Origin: CAWHQZ01 sp963831645
Lineage (GTDB): Bacteria; Pseudomonadota; Alphaproteobacteria; Rhizobiales; Aestuariivirgaceae
Length of the DNA: 64,000 bases
Direction: 5' to 3'
NCBI GenBank assembly: GCA_963831645.1
Contig: CAWHQZ010000024.1
Span: forward strand, 1-64,000
Below, piece after piece: positions 36,025 through 47,145 of this stretch. The position numbers were made by a program, and so were the translations under genes. Numbering within the stretch: the first letter of the stretch is position 1; the number at the start of each line of letters is the position of its first letter. A model generated the notes under the pieces. That model worked only from the letters and a program-made list of their open reading frames with translations. It made no database searches and was not told where the DNA came from.

Positions 36025-37786
36025 TCACTCGGGCAGCCCGGCTCTTCGGAGGCCCTCCGCGAACTTGGCAAAAACTTCCGGCCGACTGAACTCCGGGAAT
36101 CGTTCTTTCAGACCTGAAAAGCGCAACGTGGGCTCGAGCCGGAGTAAACTCGCAATGGCTCTTTCGGCTTGTTCGAGCTGGCCGGTCAGAGCACCGCTCG
36201 CTGCAGCTATGCTTAGTGAAAGGATGAAAGCGGGCTGCTCGCGCAGCGCTGCTTTGGTTTCCGACAGCGCCTCGGCATAGCGGCCCGCAGCGAAATGGGC
36301 TGCCCCGATCCCGTCGTGCATGCTGAACTGAGGATCGTTGGGACTCAGCCGCTGCGCGCGCGCGAAGCGCTCGATCGCCACCTCCGGCTCCCCTCGCCAG
36401 AGCTTCACCCAGCCGCCGAAGAGCCATGCCCAAACCAGGTTCGGATTGAGCACGAGAGCCCGATCGGTTAGCGTTGCAGCGCTCGTCGAAGTCACCGACC
36501 ACAAAGGCGAGAGCTATCCCTGCCGTTGAGAGCGCGACCGCGTCATCCCGGCCCAACTCTGCCGCTCGCCGTGCAAGCCGTGCGGCCTCGGCGATCTCCT
36601 GCTCCGGGTCCGTCGCCCACCCGCACGCCTTGCGCTGTGAGTAGCACCGCGCCGCCCAGCCGTAAGCCGAAGCGAACTTGGGGTCGAGTTCGATGGCCCG
36701 GTAGAAATGCGACAGTGCCTCGTTGTTAGCCTCCTTGGTCCAACGATGAACCGCCGCCAGGCCGCGCAAGATAGTAGTCGTAGGCGTCGAGACTCTCGGT
36801 CGGCTTGCGCTTGGAGCGCTCGATCTCGGCCTGCTCCAGCTTGGGCGCGATTGCGCCAACCACGCTCGCCGTCACCTGGTCCTGCAGATCGAAGATGTCC
36901 TCGAGCGCCCCGTCGAAACGGTCCGCCCACAGATGGGCGCCGGTCGAGGCATCGATGAGCTGACCGGTGATGCGCACTCGGTTGCCGCCTTGCGCACGCT
37001 GCCTTCGAGCACATAGCGCACACCCAGCTCGCGCCCGACCTGCTTCACGTCTACCGCCCGGCCCTTGTAGGTGAAGCTCGAATTGCGGGCGATCACGAAC
37101 AGCCAGCGGAAGCGCGACAGCGCCGTGATGATCTCTTCTACCATGCCGTCGGCGAAATACTCCTGCTCGGGGTCGCCGCTCATGTTCTCGAAGGGCAGGA
37201 CTGCGATCGACGGCTTGTCCGGGAGCGCCAAGGGCGTCGCTGCCAGCGTCGCGGTTCCCCTGAGCCGCACTCGATAAACCCGCACCGGCCGCGCGATGTT
37301 CTTCAGCTGCTGCTCGCCTGCATCCTCGAAGGTGAGGTCGAGCTTGTCGCCCACGTGTTCGCGGACGCCAAGGCTAACGCAGATGCCTCCCGGCTCGGAC
37401 AATCCTTCGAGCCGCGCCGCCACGTTGACGCCGTCCCCAAGGATGTCGTCGCCGTCGATGATGATGTCGCCGACGTTGATCCCCATGCGAAACTCGATCC
37501 GCTTCTCCCCGGGCGTCTCGGTGTTGCGTTCGAGCATGTGGCGCTGAATCTCAACGGCACAGCGCAGAGCGTCCACGACGCTCGCAAACTGAACCAGCAT
37601 CCCGTCTCCCGTCGTCTTGACGATCCGCCCGCGATGTTCATCGATCTTGGGGTCGACGAGGTCACGCCGAAGCGCCTTGAGGTGTGCGAGCGTTCCCTCT
37701 TCGTCAGCGCCCACCAGCCGGCTGTAACCGGCGACATCAGCGGCAAGGATCGCTGCGAGCTTACGTTCGACGCGCTGCTCGACCAC
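36025..37786 (-). pseudogene. Class III adenylate/guanylate cyclase with TolB-like and TPR domains, frameshifted
   Basis: A nucleotidyl cyclase of about 585 residues when joined. The cyclase domain comes first (KLAAILAADVAGYSRL and KTTGDGMLVQF with the metal-binding Asp, GDGVNVAARLE with the transition-state Asn/Arg). A TolB-like domain (LPDKPSIAVLPFENMSGDPE, FADGMVEEIITALSRFRWLF) and C-terminal TPR repeats follow. Frame changes lie near 36965, 36750 and 36490. The start is GTG 37786. It makes cyclic nucleotide if intact; as read it stops soon after the TolB-like part. Confidence 0.75.
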
Positions 37787-37877
37787 CGCCCTTTTCCTTC
37801 CCCCTCAACGATCGCGGCAGACTACCACAACAGCGAGCCAATATACTGGATGACGATCCGCCAAGAAGAAGCGCAGG

Positions 37878-40077
37878 TCACTCGACCGGCGAGAAGGTGT
37901 AGGGCCAGTTGCGGATGAATAGCACGAACTCGTTTTCCTTCGCTTTCGTTCCGCCCGGGTTGCGATAGATGGTGCAGCACCAGGTTACGCTCGACCACAC
38001 GAAACACAGCTGATCGCTCTCTATATGTGCCGAGCCGGTGCCGTTGGTCCAATCGCCGAAGGCCATTGCAGTTCTGCCGTCGCCGGAGATTGAGGCGCCA
38101 TGTTCCCTGCCGGTATCGAGCGAACGGCCGTGCAGCCGCTTGCCGAAGACGAGCGCATCGATTTCGGCGCCGGTCAGTTGGTGCCCGTTGAAGACCTTTT
38201 CGAAACTGTAAGGAATTCCAGCCCGATTCAAACCATCAATGAGGCGGGACTTCTCTGGAACTTTGAACAAACGACCTGTCTCCTCGATCTGTATTCCAAT
38301 CATGGCGAAGGGCACACCGCCACGCCGGACCTCAGCGGCACTCAAAGCGGCTATCACAGCGGCGGCGTCCTCCTTGCGGTCACTCAGGCCATAGGTCGCT
38401 GCGAGGAACAGCTGCGGTATCGTGTCGTTGGGGGCAAGCCGGCTGGCCTCCTCGAACGTCTTCGCCGCCTCCGGAAGCTGGCCTTGGGCGAATTGGATCA
38501 AGCCACGATAAAAGACAAACACGGGCGGGTAGTGCGGGTCGAGCCGCATCGCCTTCTCGATGGGCTCGGTGGCTTCGGCAGACCGGCCGGCCGAGATAAG
38601 CGTGTAGGCAAGATCGGCATAGCTCCACGAATTGCTGGGATCGAGCGCGATTGCTGCTTGGAACTGCTTCTGGGCTTCGTCATACCAGCCGCGCTGCCGG
38701 GAAATATTGCCTTCCACCTGGTATGAGGTCGAGGTCGGATGGGCTTTGGCAAGGTTCAAGTGGTCGCGAGCCCTCCTGAACGCCTGGTCGGTTAATATTC
38801 CCAGCAAGCCGGCCCAGAGTTGCTCGTAGGCGCGAAAATAAATCATCGCGAGTGCCGCGTGCGCGCGCCCGTAGCTCGGGTCCAACTCGATCGCACGAGA
38901 AAAATGGGGAATGGCCTCGGCATACTCCTCGGGGGTCGTTCGCTGGTAATGCTGCCAGCCGCGCAGGAATGCGTCGTAGGCTTCAGGAACCGCCGTCTCG
39001 TGCTGCCCCAGCTTCTGCCGTTCGCCCGGCGTCAGGTGCAGCGCCATCGCGTCGACGACGGCTTTGGTGACCTTGTCCTGGAGAGCGAAGATATCGCCAT
39101 GCGAGCCGTCATAACGCTCAGCCCATTGATGCCCGCCGGTCGTGGCGTCCACGAGCTGGACATTGATGCGCACCTGGTCGCCCGAGCGTTGGACGCTACC
39201 TTCGACCACGTAGCGGACGCCCAGCTCTTTTGCCACCTGGCGCACATCGACGGCCTTGCCCTTGTAGGCGAAAGCGGAATTGCGGGCGATGACGAAGAGT
39301 CCCGAAAGACGCGACAGGTCCGTCATCAGGTTTTCGGCGATGCCGTCGGCGAAGTAGGTCTGCTGCGGATCATCGCTCATGTTGGCGAACGGCAGCACGG
39401 CGACCGAGGGCTTGTCGGGGAGTGCCGGACCTTGACCCGGCATTTGCCGGTAGGCGTAGAAGGCGGCGATTGCCATTAGGAGAATCAATGCAAAAGCAGC
39501 CGCCAGGATGCCCCAGCGCTTACCTTGCAAGGTTGTCGATGTTCTTGAACGGGATGGCGCTCCATTGAGCTTGATCCGGTAGACTGCCACCGGCTCGGCA
39601 AGATTTTTGATCTTCTGCTCGCCCATCGACTCGAAGACGAAGGCAAGCTTCTTCTCCACCTCCTTCGCCACTTTGCCCGACACATAGACGCCGCCGGGTT
39701 CCGCCAGCTGTTCCAGCCGGGCCGCGACATTCACCCCGTCACCATAGCGATCGTCGCCCTCGACGATCACTTCGCCAAGATTGATGCCGATGCGCACCTG
39801 GACCCGCTCCGGCTCCGGCACGGAGATGTTGCGTTCGGCGAGCGCGCGCTGCAGCGCCACAGCGCACTCGACCGCGTCGACGACGCTGCCGAACTCGGCC
39901 AGAGAGGCCGTCACCCATCAGCTTGAAGATGCGTCCGTGGTGCCTGGCGATCTCCGGCTCGAACAGCTCCTTCCGCCCCGCCTGCAGGCGCGCGAAGGTG
40001 CCCGCCTCATCGCGTTCCATGAGCGCGGCGTAGCCCACCACATCGGCGGCCAGGATGGCGGCGAGTCGGCGTTCCAT
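37878..40077 (-). pseudogene. Membrane-linked class III cyclase with TolB-like and TPR domains, one frameshift
   Basis: About 730 residues when two frames are joined near 39907. MERRLAAILAADVVGYAALM and FKLMGDG lie in the first, and LAEFGSVVDAVECAVALQRA onward in the second. The cyclase motif YGDGVNVAARLEQLAEPGGV is present. A single membrane helix (about 160-180; AAFALILLMAIAAFYAY) separates it from the TolB-like part (LPDKPSVAVLPFANMSDDPQ), TPR repeats and an extra C-terminal domain of about 100 residues with paired Cys (TWCCTIY). The second frame alone would lack both metal Asp residues. Paralogue of its neighbours. Confidence 0.75.
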
Positions 40078-40341
40078 GCCGATTTCCCTTGCTGACGGAA
40101 AACTAGAGCATATTCCGCAGAAGTTTTAGCGCTTGTATCATTGAGCAGATAATGTGCCGAGTCCGTTCGGGTCTCGGTCGTGTGAACCATTCTGCGGGGC
40201 GCTTTGGCGCAGAATGATTCAACAGCATGCCGCTCGCGCATAAAGATTCGCCAAGGCCACGAATTCAATTCTTTTGTTGTGCACTGATGATTTCCCGCGG
40301 CAAAGTCTGCCTCGCGCAAACGTCAACTTGAGGAGGCGACA

Positions 40342-41262
40342 GTGGTAGGAAAATTGCCGCGTGTTGAGCGCGTGTATCAAAATCATCATCTTGACTCCAC
40401 GCGTTGGGACTATTTCAGGCCCCGCGTCGGTGATATCGTCATCGCCACGCCGATCAAGTCTGGGACGACCTGGATGCAGGCGATCGTCCTCCACCTAATT
40501 TTTCAGGATTTGCATAAGCGAGATATCTGGAAGCACTCAGTTTGGCTCGACTGGCGTGCGGACCCCCTCGAGGAAATGATCGACATACTTGAGGCGCAGG
40601 GGCATCGCCGGGCAATCAAAACGCATCTACCACTCGACGGCCTGCGTTATTTCGGGGAAGCGAAATGCATTGTTGTTGGGCGCGACGCCCGCGACGTTTT
40701 CATGTCGCTCTGGAACCATTATTCGAATTACACGCCGCAATTTATGGACCAATTAAACAATACGCCTGGACGGGTCGGTGCTCCGATGCCTGAGGCTCCT
40801 GCCGACATCCGCGCGTTCTGGACGAACTGGATCAGCGCAGGCTGGTTCGAATGGGAATCTGAAGGTTATCCATTCTGGTCGAACCTCGGACACGTGCAGA
40901 GCTGGTGGAACTTCCGACATCTGCCGAACATCCTCTTTGTCCACTACAACACTTTGTTAGCAGATTTGAAAGGCGAGCTCGATCGGATTGCTGATTATCT
41001 GGGCATCGAACTGACCAATAGGAAGCGGGACGACATCGCAGAGCTTGTGACTTTCTCAGGCATGAAGCGAGATGCGGAACAGATCAATCCAGACACCCAC
41101 TTCTCCTTTAGAGGCGGTCCCAATACGTTCATCAACAAAGGCACCAATGGGCGATGGCGGGAGGTCTTGACGGCTGACGATTTGAGCCTTTACCACGCCG
41201 CGGTCAAACGGGAGCTGAGCAGCGACGCGCGGGAGTGGCTTGAGACCGGGACGCTCGGCTAA
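40342..41262 (+). CDS. PAPS-dependent sulfotransferase
   Basis: 306 residues of the cytosolic sulfotransferase type. The 5'-phosphosulfate loop is PIKSGTTWMQ (about 37-46), the 3'-phosphate site is VVGRDARDVFMSLWNHY, and the C-terminal RGG-like GPNTFINKGTNGRWREVL is of the family's KxGxxGxW type. It transfers sulfate from PAPS to a hydroxyl or amine of an unknown acceptor. The start is GTG 40342 with GAGGAGG five bases upstream. No sulfate-activation genes are adjacent. Bacterial members of this clade are rather rare. Confidence 0.85.
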   Translation: MVGKLPRVERVYQNHHLDSTRWDYFRPRVGDIVIATPIKSGTTWMQAIVLHLIFQDLHKRDIWKHSVWLDWRADPLEEMIDILEAQGHRRAIKTHLPLDGLRYFGEAKCIVVGRDARDVFMSLWNHYSNYTPQFMDQLNNTPGRVGAPMPEAPADIRAFWTNWISAGWFEWESEGYPFWSNLGHVQSWWNFRHLPNILFVHYNTLLADLKGELDRIADYLGIELTNRKRDDIAELVTFSGMKRDAEQINPDTHFSFRGGPNTFINKGTNGRWREVLTADDLSLYHAAVKRELSSDAREWLETGTLG

Positions 41263-41429
41263 TCGGCGAAGCGCGCTCATCTACGAGGTTTGAACAATTA
41301 GCTACGTGAGCTTCGTGGTAGGCTGCCACCTTCAGTGCTCCAGCCCAAAGTTACACGCTGGAGACGATCCAGCGAGTTCGGCTTCAAAAAAGAATTGTCG
41401 CACATGTCGCAAATGAAGAGGACGGTAGA

Positions 41430-43169
41430 GTGCGGTTGAAGGAGCAGCGCCGTTTAGCTGCCATCGTCGTCGCCGATGTGGTTGGCTATTCGCGATTGAT
41501 GGAGGCGAATGAGGCGGGGACGCTCGAGGCGCTGAAGGAGCGGCGAAAGAATGTGCTCGAACCTGTGGTGCGTTCTCATGGCGGGCGCATCGTCAAATTG
41601 ATGGGCGACGGGGTGCTGATCGAATTCGCCAGTGCGGTCAACGCGGTTGAGGGCGCACTCGAGCTTCAGCGGAAGATGGCGGAGGCGAATAAGGGCGTGC
41701 CCGAGGCGCGGCAGGTCATGCTCAGGATCGGCATCAATCTCGGTGATGTAATCGGTGAGGGCTTCGACATTTATGGCGAGGGGGTCAATATCGCGGCACG
41801 GTTGGAAGCGCTGGCTGAGCCGGGCGGCGTCTGCATGTCCGAAAAGGTCCACAATGAAGTGCGGGGCAAGATCGACATCACGACGAAGGACCTCGGTCCC
41901 GTGCAGCTCAAGAACATCGCTACGCCTGTAAGGATCTTCGCGGTGGGAACGGATGAGCCACTCGTTCAATCCTCGTCCTCCGCCGTGCTCGCCAGCGGCA
42001 AAGAGTTCACCTCCGTCGCAGTTCTGCCCTTCACGAACATGTCGGGAAACCCCGAACAGGACTATTTCGCCGATGGCATCACCGAAGACATCATCACGGA
42101 GTTGAGCCGGTTCAAGAATCTCTCCGTGGTGGCACGAAATACGACATTCACATTTAAGGGCCGATCAGTGAATGTGGCGGAGGTGGGCCGACAGCTTGGC
42201 GCTGATTTCGTCCTCGAAGGCAGTATTCGGCTGGCGGGTGAGCGCATGCGCGCCACCGTGCAGTTGATCGATGCGCAGACCGGCGCTCATGTCTTCGCCG
42301 AGAAATTCGATCGCGAGATGGCGGACATATTCGCCGTTCAGGATGAAATCGTTGAGGCGATCGTCGGGCGTTTATTCTTCAACCTACAAGATGCCGCTGG
42401 TTCCGTGCGCGGAAAAAATCCTACTACGAGTATCTCGGCCTACACTTCTTGGCTCCGCGCTTTAGCGGCTTGGCGCAACGGCGATGATCCGGCGACGCGC
42501 GAACATTTGCACGAAGCGATTCGTATCGATCCAACCTATGCGCCCGCGCTCGCGGGCCTCGGAGCAACTTATGCCTATTGGCGGTTCAGCGAGCCGAGCG
42601 CGGCAACGGATGCCGAGCGTGACAAGCAATGCCGGCAGTTCGCGGCACGCGCGATTGCGGCCGACAAGAACGATCCCTCCGTGCTGGCCACCGTTGCCTC
42701 CTGTCTCTTGATGGTTGGGAAAATCGACGACGCTATGCGCTACTCAGACATGGCGATTTCCATGAGTCCCCGGGATATGAATGTTCTCGTCACTCGAGGA
42801 TATATAGTTGCTTGTGCAGGCAGGCATGAAGAAGGGTTAGCTCTCGTCGAGCGGGCCTGCAAGGTCGAGCCGCACTTGCCCCCCGCGTTTATTTCGAGCC
42901 TTGGGGACTGCTATTATCTCATGCGCAGGTTCGACGCGGCGCTGGCTGCCTACAGAACTCTCATCGACCCGCCATATTTCTTCAGGCTGAGCGAGGCGGC
43001 ATGCCACGCCCAGCTTGGCAGGGCGGACGAGGCAAAACTCATAGTGCAAGAGGTCCCGAATGCCTTCGATGCGACCACCTACGCTCGCAACTCCGCGAAA
43101 ATGTGCGCCTTGTCCGAAGACCGTGAGCTTTGGCTCGACGGCTTCCGTAAAGCGGGAGTGTCTGTTTGA
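41430..43169 (+). CDS. Class III adenylate/guanylate cyclase with TolB-like and TPR domains
   Basis: The intact member of the local family, 579 residues. The cyclase domain is residues 8-175 (RRLAAIVVADVVGYSRLM, metal Asp in KLMGDGVLIEF, GEGVNIAARLEALAEPGGV). The TolB-like domain is 195-320 (SVAVLPFTNMSGNPEQDYF, GADFVLEGSIRLAGERM). TPR repeats occupy 330-560. There is no membrane helix. It should make cAMP or cGMP in the cytoplasm, gated by the C-terminal domains. Start GTG 41430 with AGAGGA upstream. It points away from the two minus-strand paralogues. Confidence 0.88.
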   Translation: MRLKEQRRLAAIVVADVVGYSRLMEANEAGTLEALKERRKNVLEPVVRSHGGRIVKLMGDGVLIEFASAVNAVEGALELQRKMAEANKGVPEARQVMLRIGINLGDVIGEGFDIYGEGVNIAARLEALAEPGGVCMSEKVHNEVRGKIDITTKDLGPVQLKNIATPVRIFAVGTDEPLVQSSSSAVLASGKEFTSVAVLPFTNMSGNPEQDYFADGITEDIITELSRFKNLSVVARNTTFTFKGRSVNVAEVGRQLGADFVLEGSIRLAGERMRATVQLIDAQTGAHVFAEKFDREMADIFAVQDEIVEAIVGRLFFNLQDAAGSVRGKNPTTSISAYTSWLRALAAWRNGDDPATREHLHEAIRIDPTYAPALAGLGATYAYWRFSEPSAATDAERDKQCRQFAARAIAADKNDPSVLATVASCLLMVGKIDDAMRYSDMAISMSPRDMNVLVTRGYIVACAGRHEEGLALVERACKVEPHLPPAFISSLGDCYYLMRRFDAALAAYRTLIDPPYFFRLSEAACHAQLGRADEAKLIVQEVPNAFDATTYARNSAKMCALSEDRELWLDGFRKAGVSV

Positions 43170-43335
43170 AGCCCATAGGGAACCAGAGATCGATCTGCCT
43201 TCTGGCTTGCAAGGGGAATCATCGGTGCCCCGCAAGAACTTCCCGCATCTGCCTTGTTTCTCCAATGGCAGAATGCTCGAGCGATAAGCTTCGGGGTCTT
43301 GGTGAAGCAGTGCGCGCGCGTGGTAGGCTGCCGCA

Positions 43336-43743
43336 ATGATGAAAGTGGATGGGTGCTGTCTTTGCGGATACCTCAGCTACGAAGCTGACGTCGATCCGGA
43401 TTTGGTTTTGATTTGCCACTGCTCGGATTGCCAGACCCTGTCCGGCTCCGCATTCCGTGTTACCGTTCCGGTTATCGAGGGATCGTTCAGATTTCTCTCA
43501 GGTGAACCAAAGACATATGTAAAAACAGCTGCCAGCGGCAACAAACGCGCGCTGGCTTTCTGTCCGGAGTGCGGGACCTCGATCTATTCGAAACCGGCGG
43601 ATGGCAAATCCGACTACTTCGGCCTGCGTGTAGGGCCACTCCGCCAGCGCGACTCACTTACACCGCGTGCCCAGTATTGGCTTCGGTCGGCGCAGAGTTG
43701 GATCATCGATATCGATGAATTGCCAAAATTCGAAGCCGAATAA
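43336..43743 (+). CDS. GFA family zinc protein
   Basis: 135 residues of the Gfa fold. Cysteines lie in GCCLCGYLSY, CHCSDCQTLSG and FCPECGTSIY, positions that bind structural and catalytic zinc. The family is named after a reported glutathione-dependent formaldehyde-activating enzyme, but most members have no proven activity. Monocistronic here; a second, distinct GFA protein is at 60959. Confidence 0.85.
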   Translation: MMKVDGCCLCGYLSYEADVDPDLVLICHCSDCQTLSGSAFRVTVPVIEGSFRFLSGEPKTYVKTAASGNKRALAFCPECGTSIYSKPADGKSDYFGLRVGPLRQRDSLTPRAQYWLRSAQSWIIDIDELPKFEAE

Positions 43744-43889
43744 CAATCTTGACTTCGATTAAGCCAGCTGACGTTACCCCAACTTTCATCCAGTAGCGAC
43801 TAGCGGACTAGCTTAATTAGAGCCTGGCGGTTGCTGTCAACATGTGCAGCCGGAGCAACGGGCCATTGAAAGCAAAGGGGATTCGGCTC

Positions 43890-44500
43890 TCACTTTGCAC
43901 CTCCCTTTGCCTTCCGCTCCCGCCGCTGCTCCAAGAGTGTGATGTGCGCCATCGCCACCAACGGCACGAAGAAGCAAGGGATCAGTGCGAACGGCAGGCG
44001 TTGCATCAGCGCTGTGTCGACCGAAGAGGCAAATCCCGGCCATAGATAGAGTGTGCCGAGGGAGACGGCGGTTACGAAATCCGCGATGCCGAACAGATTC
44101 CAGACAAGGAATCCTCTGCTGAATCGGAATTGATCATCGGCGGCGACGCGCGCTGCGATCCATGGCGCGGTAATCGCCATGGCGATGTCGCCGAGCCCGG
44201 CAGGCCAGGCGAACCCGCCCGGCAGAATCCCTTCCGCATACCCCATCAGAAAACCCAAGCCGATGAATCGCCATCCATTCAGGGCGATCAGAAACACGGG
44301 GGAATTGACACTAAGAGCCTGCGCAAACCGGGCACGCGCATGCAGACCAGGAACAGCAGAATGGGTGCGAGGAAGGCTACCGCGAGGGCCACTGGGCGCT
44401 CGCCCGGACCGCTGACAAACACGCCGTTCGCTGCCAACCAATACATTGCGCCAAACCACACAAGGGCGCAGAAGAGCAGACCTGCGTGTTTGCGGCTCAT
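43890..44500 (-). pseudogene. Polytopic membrane protein, one frameshift
   Basis: About 200 residues when joined near 44318. The first part (MSRKHAGLLFCALVWFGAMY) has two membrane helices. The second (LNGWRFIGLGFLMGYAEGIL, GLGDIAMAITAPWIA, LFGIADFVTAVSLGTLY) has four more and a basic tail. No family name could be assigned. Start ATG 44500. As read, neither fragment is a complete protein. Confidence 0.55.
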
Positions 44501-44729
44501 GCTCGAACCCGATCGCGACGATTAATAACGGAAAAGCCCGACATCGTCAGGCGCTTGAAGCTGAAGCGGGTTGGCCCACTGTCTGATGCGGGCGGGTGGC
44601 AGATTTGCCCGCGACCAGAATCCAAGTTATTTTGATGTCCGCTCACTAATAGCGACCGTTCGGCATAGCGTTCTGCCACCTCGGTGGGTCTATGTAGCGC
44701 CCGAGCCTGCCCGTTTTTGAGGATCCTTC

Positions 44730-45730
44730 ATGACAGTCTCACCAGATCAGTTTTTGAATGACCTTCTTGGCTTTCTAAAAACCTCTGCTTTGAAAGCCGC
44801 AATCGAGCTTAACCTCTTCTCGGCGATCGCCGCTGAGAAAGGCGATCTTGGGCGAATTGCCAACCGGACCGGCGCATCCGAACGCGGTATCCGCATCCTG
44901 TGCGATTACCTCACCGTGCATGGGTTTCTTGAGAAGCAAGGCGGGAGGTGGCGCCTGACGCCTTCGACCGAGACTTTTCTCACACGTGAGTCGCCTGCCT
45001 ACATGGGAACCGTCGCCGACTTCCTGGCATCGCCGGAAATGATCGGACTTTGGCTCACCGATTCAGCATCTTTCGTTCGCAAGGGGGGCTCACTCGGGCT
45101 CATCAGCGAGGCTCCGGACAGCCCCATATGGGTCAAATTCGCTCGCGCAATGATACCCTTCGTGACCCCCCTCTGCCGAGCTGATTTCCGCCGAGGTCGC
45201 GGCGTGGCCGCGCCCGCCGCGCCGCGTGCTGGATATTGCCGCTGGACACGGGATCTTCGGAGTCAAATTGGCCCAGGCAATTCCGGCCCTGGAGGTGACC
45301 GCTATCGACTGGCCGAAAGTGCTCGAGGTGGCGAGGGAGAACGCATCTGCTGCGGGCGTTGCCTCGCGCTATCGGGTCATTCCGGGAAGCGCTTTCGAGG
45401 TCGAGTGGGGGGATGGCTATGACCTCGTGCTGCTGACAAACTTCCTGCACCACTTCAGCCTGGACGATTGCGTCAAGCTTCTGTCGCACACTCGCAAGTC
45501 GTTAGCGGAGGGCGGACGCGCCGTCGCGTTAGAGTTCGTCCCGAACGAGGATCGGGTTTCGCCACCTTTTCCGGCGATGTTCGCCTACATGATGCTCGGC
45601 CAGACCTCCACAGGGAGATTCTTACACCGCCCGGGAATATGAGAACATGGGCCGAAGCGCCGGCTTCTCTCATGTATCATTCAAAGCTGCAGAACCCACA
45701 CCTCAAACGCTAGTTTGGTTCGAGGCCTGA
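44730..45730 (+). pseudogene. SAM-dependent O-methyltransferase, two frameshifts
   Basis: About 333 residues when joined. The N-terminal dimerisation/winged helix has FLKTSALKAAIELNLFSAIA and RGIRILCDYLTVHGFLEK. The SAM-binding motif is RVLDIAAGHGIFG with acidic loop AIDWPKVLEVA, and NFLHHFSLDDCVKLL is typical of the acetylserotonin O-methyltransferase family. One extra C in the run of six at 45166-45171 breaks the first join; a second shift near 45615 displaces the true end (DSYTAREYENMGRSAG ... LVWFEA). Acceptor unknown. Confidence 0.75.
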
Positions 45731-45824
45731 ATGCTACACGAGCATGTGGAAGGGCACGCACCGGTTCCGGGATGTTATGGACCCGCTGGCCGCAAGGTCG
45801 GCGTAGGTATTGGGAAGCTTACCC

Positions 45825-46140
45825 TTAACCTGATCGTAGACTCTGCGTCCGAGGGTTCGGCTTCTCAAGGCGTGCTGCGATATTCACCCCGTCACCGTAG
45901 ATTGTGCCACCCTCGGCTACCAGCTTCTCCTGCATTTCAATGGCGCATTGCACCGCGTTCACTGCACTGCCGGCCTCAACGAGCAAACTGTCGCCAGCGG
46001 AACCGACGATACTCCCATCGAACTGAAGGATGCTGGGCTCCGGCCCGTAGTTGCTTGAGACGTGCCACGTGCTCGCCTCGTCAGCCGCCATGAGCAGCTG
46101 CGTCGGCGGCCAGAATTGCCGCGAGCCTGCGTTGTTGCAG
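45825..46140 (-). pseudogene. Class III cyclase remnant
   Basis: The pieces QQRRLAAILAADA, GRIVGSAGDS-like IVGSAGDSLLVEAGSAVNAV and TIYGDGVNIAARLEK are recognisable cyclase blocks. The region between the EMQEKL and EGGTIYGDG pieces is deleted and a frame change lies near 46085. There is no TolB-like or TPR part. Clearly dead, unlike its three larger relatives nearby. Confidence 0.7.
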
Positions 46141-46370
46141 CTGCAAGGACCAATCTCCTAGCTGTAGTGCGGCATTGTAGCGAAACAGCTGGCACTTGCG
46201 AGCGTCCCGTCGGATCTTGGGGTAAGGTGCATCCGGCGACAGCCAGAGGTAGAAACTCCAGCCCTTCAATCAAGCGTTTCGCGCGGCGGCTACGGCGCTA
46301 TCTGCGGGCGAGTCACCGCGAGCTTTTCAGGCTCGAGCCTCGCTCGCCTTGATAGTGGCAATCATTCCTC

Positions 46371-46832
46371 TCACTCGGCCAGACGGTATTTGAAATCATA
46401 CTCTTTGCCCTGAGGATCTCTGGCATGGAGAGCCATTTCGCCTCGGGCATTCTGGTATTTTCCGGTGCCTCCAGTAATGGTCAGAACGGAGTCTTTGCCG
46501 TCAGTAAATGGTCCTGCGACGGTGATCTGTCCATCCTGGAGAGATAATGTCCAGAAGCACTCCCACGCCTTGCCGACTACGGTTCGAATGCACCAGCCGT
46601 TGTTGTCGCCCACTTTGTTCTTGTTGTCGGCATCGTAGATCTCATTGCCAAAGGTAAGAATGTCACCGGCGCTGTCACCCTTGGTTCCGGTGTCAAGGAC
46701 GGCATCCGAAGTGGCACGCTCCACGACATTGATATCCTCGGCAAGGCTGGGTAGCGCGGGCAATGCCGTGGCGGCGCAAACTGTCAACAGCCAAAGGCAG
46801 CTGCGGAGTTTTCTTGGTAGGTGTGATCCCAT
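46371..46832 (-). CDS. Secreted allene oxide cyclase-like barrel protein
   Basis: 153 residues with a signal peptide (CLWLLTVCAATALPALPSLA). The mature beta barrel has features of the AOC/dirigent-like fold: GDILTFGNEIYDADNKNKVG, two Cys (WCIRTVVGKAWECFW) and the closing ITGGTGKYQNARGEM common to that fold. Bacterial members have no known reaction. Start at ATG 46832 with GGGAGG five bases upstream. Confidence 0.65.
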   Translation of the reverse strand: MGSHLPRKLRSCLWLLTVCAATALPALPSLAEDINVVERATSDAVLDTGTKGDSAGDILTFGNEIYDADNKNKVGDNNGWCIRTVVGKAWECFWTLSLQDGQITVAGPFTDGKDSVLTITGGTGKYQNARGEMALHARDPQGKEYDFKYRLAE

Positions 46833-47145
46833 ACGAACCTCCCGTTCCTGAAAGCCACAGGAAAGTCTGCAGCTTGAAACCAAAAGATTGAGCCTTCGGC
46901 AAGGAAATGTCGATCATCGGATCGCCGGCGTGGACGAGGCCGGTCAGAAAGCCCGTCCCTGGGTCCGCAAGTTCAGTGTGCTTTCAGGGCACCCCGGTCG
47001 CGCCGTCGCTATCAACCTTGATCACCGTCGAAGTTTGATCCGATGCCCACATTCAGCTTTCTCAAACTGCATATCGGCTCCCGATACGCTCGACAGATCG
47101 TCGTGATCCGCAATACAGTTCGCTGGAACAGGGGCTTCGGCGCAA
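46833..47145. other. Divergent intergenic region
   Basis: 313 bases between the minus-strand barrel protein and the plus-strand alcohol dehydrogenase. It should hold both promoters. No further gene or structure recognised. Confidence 0.4.
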
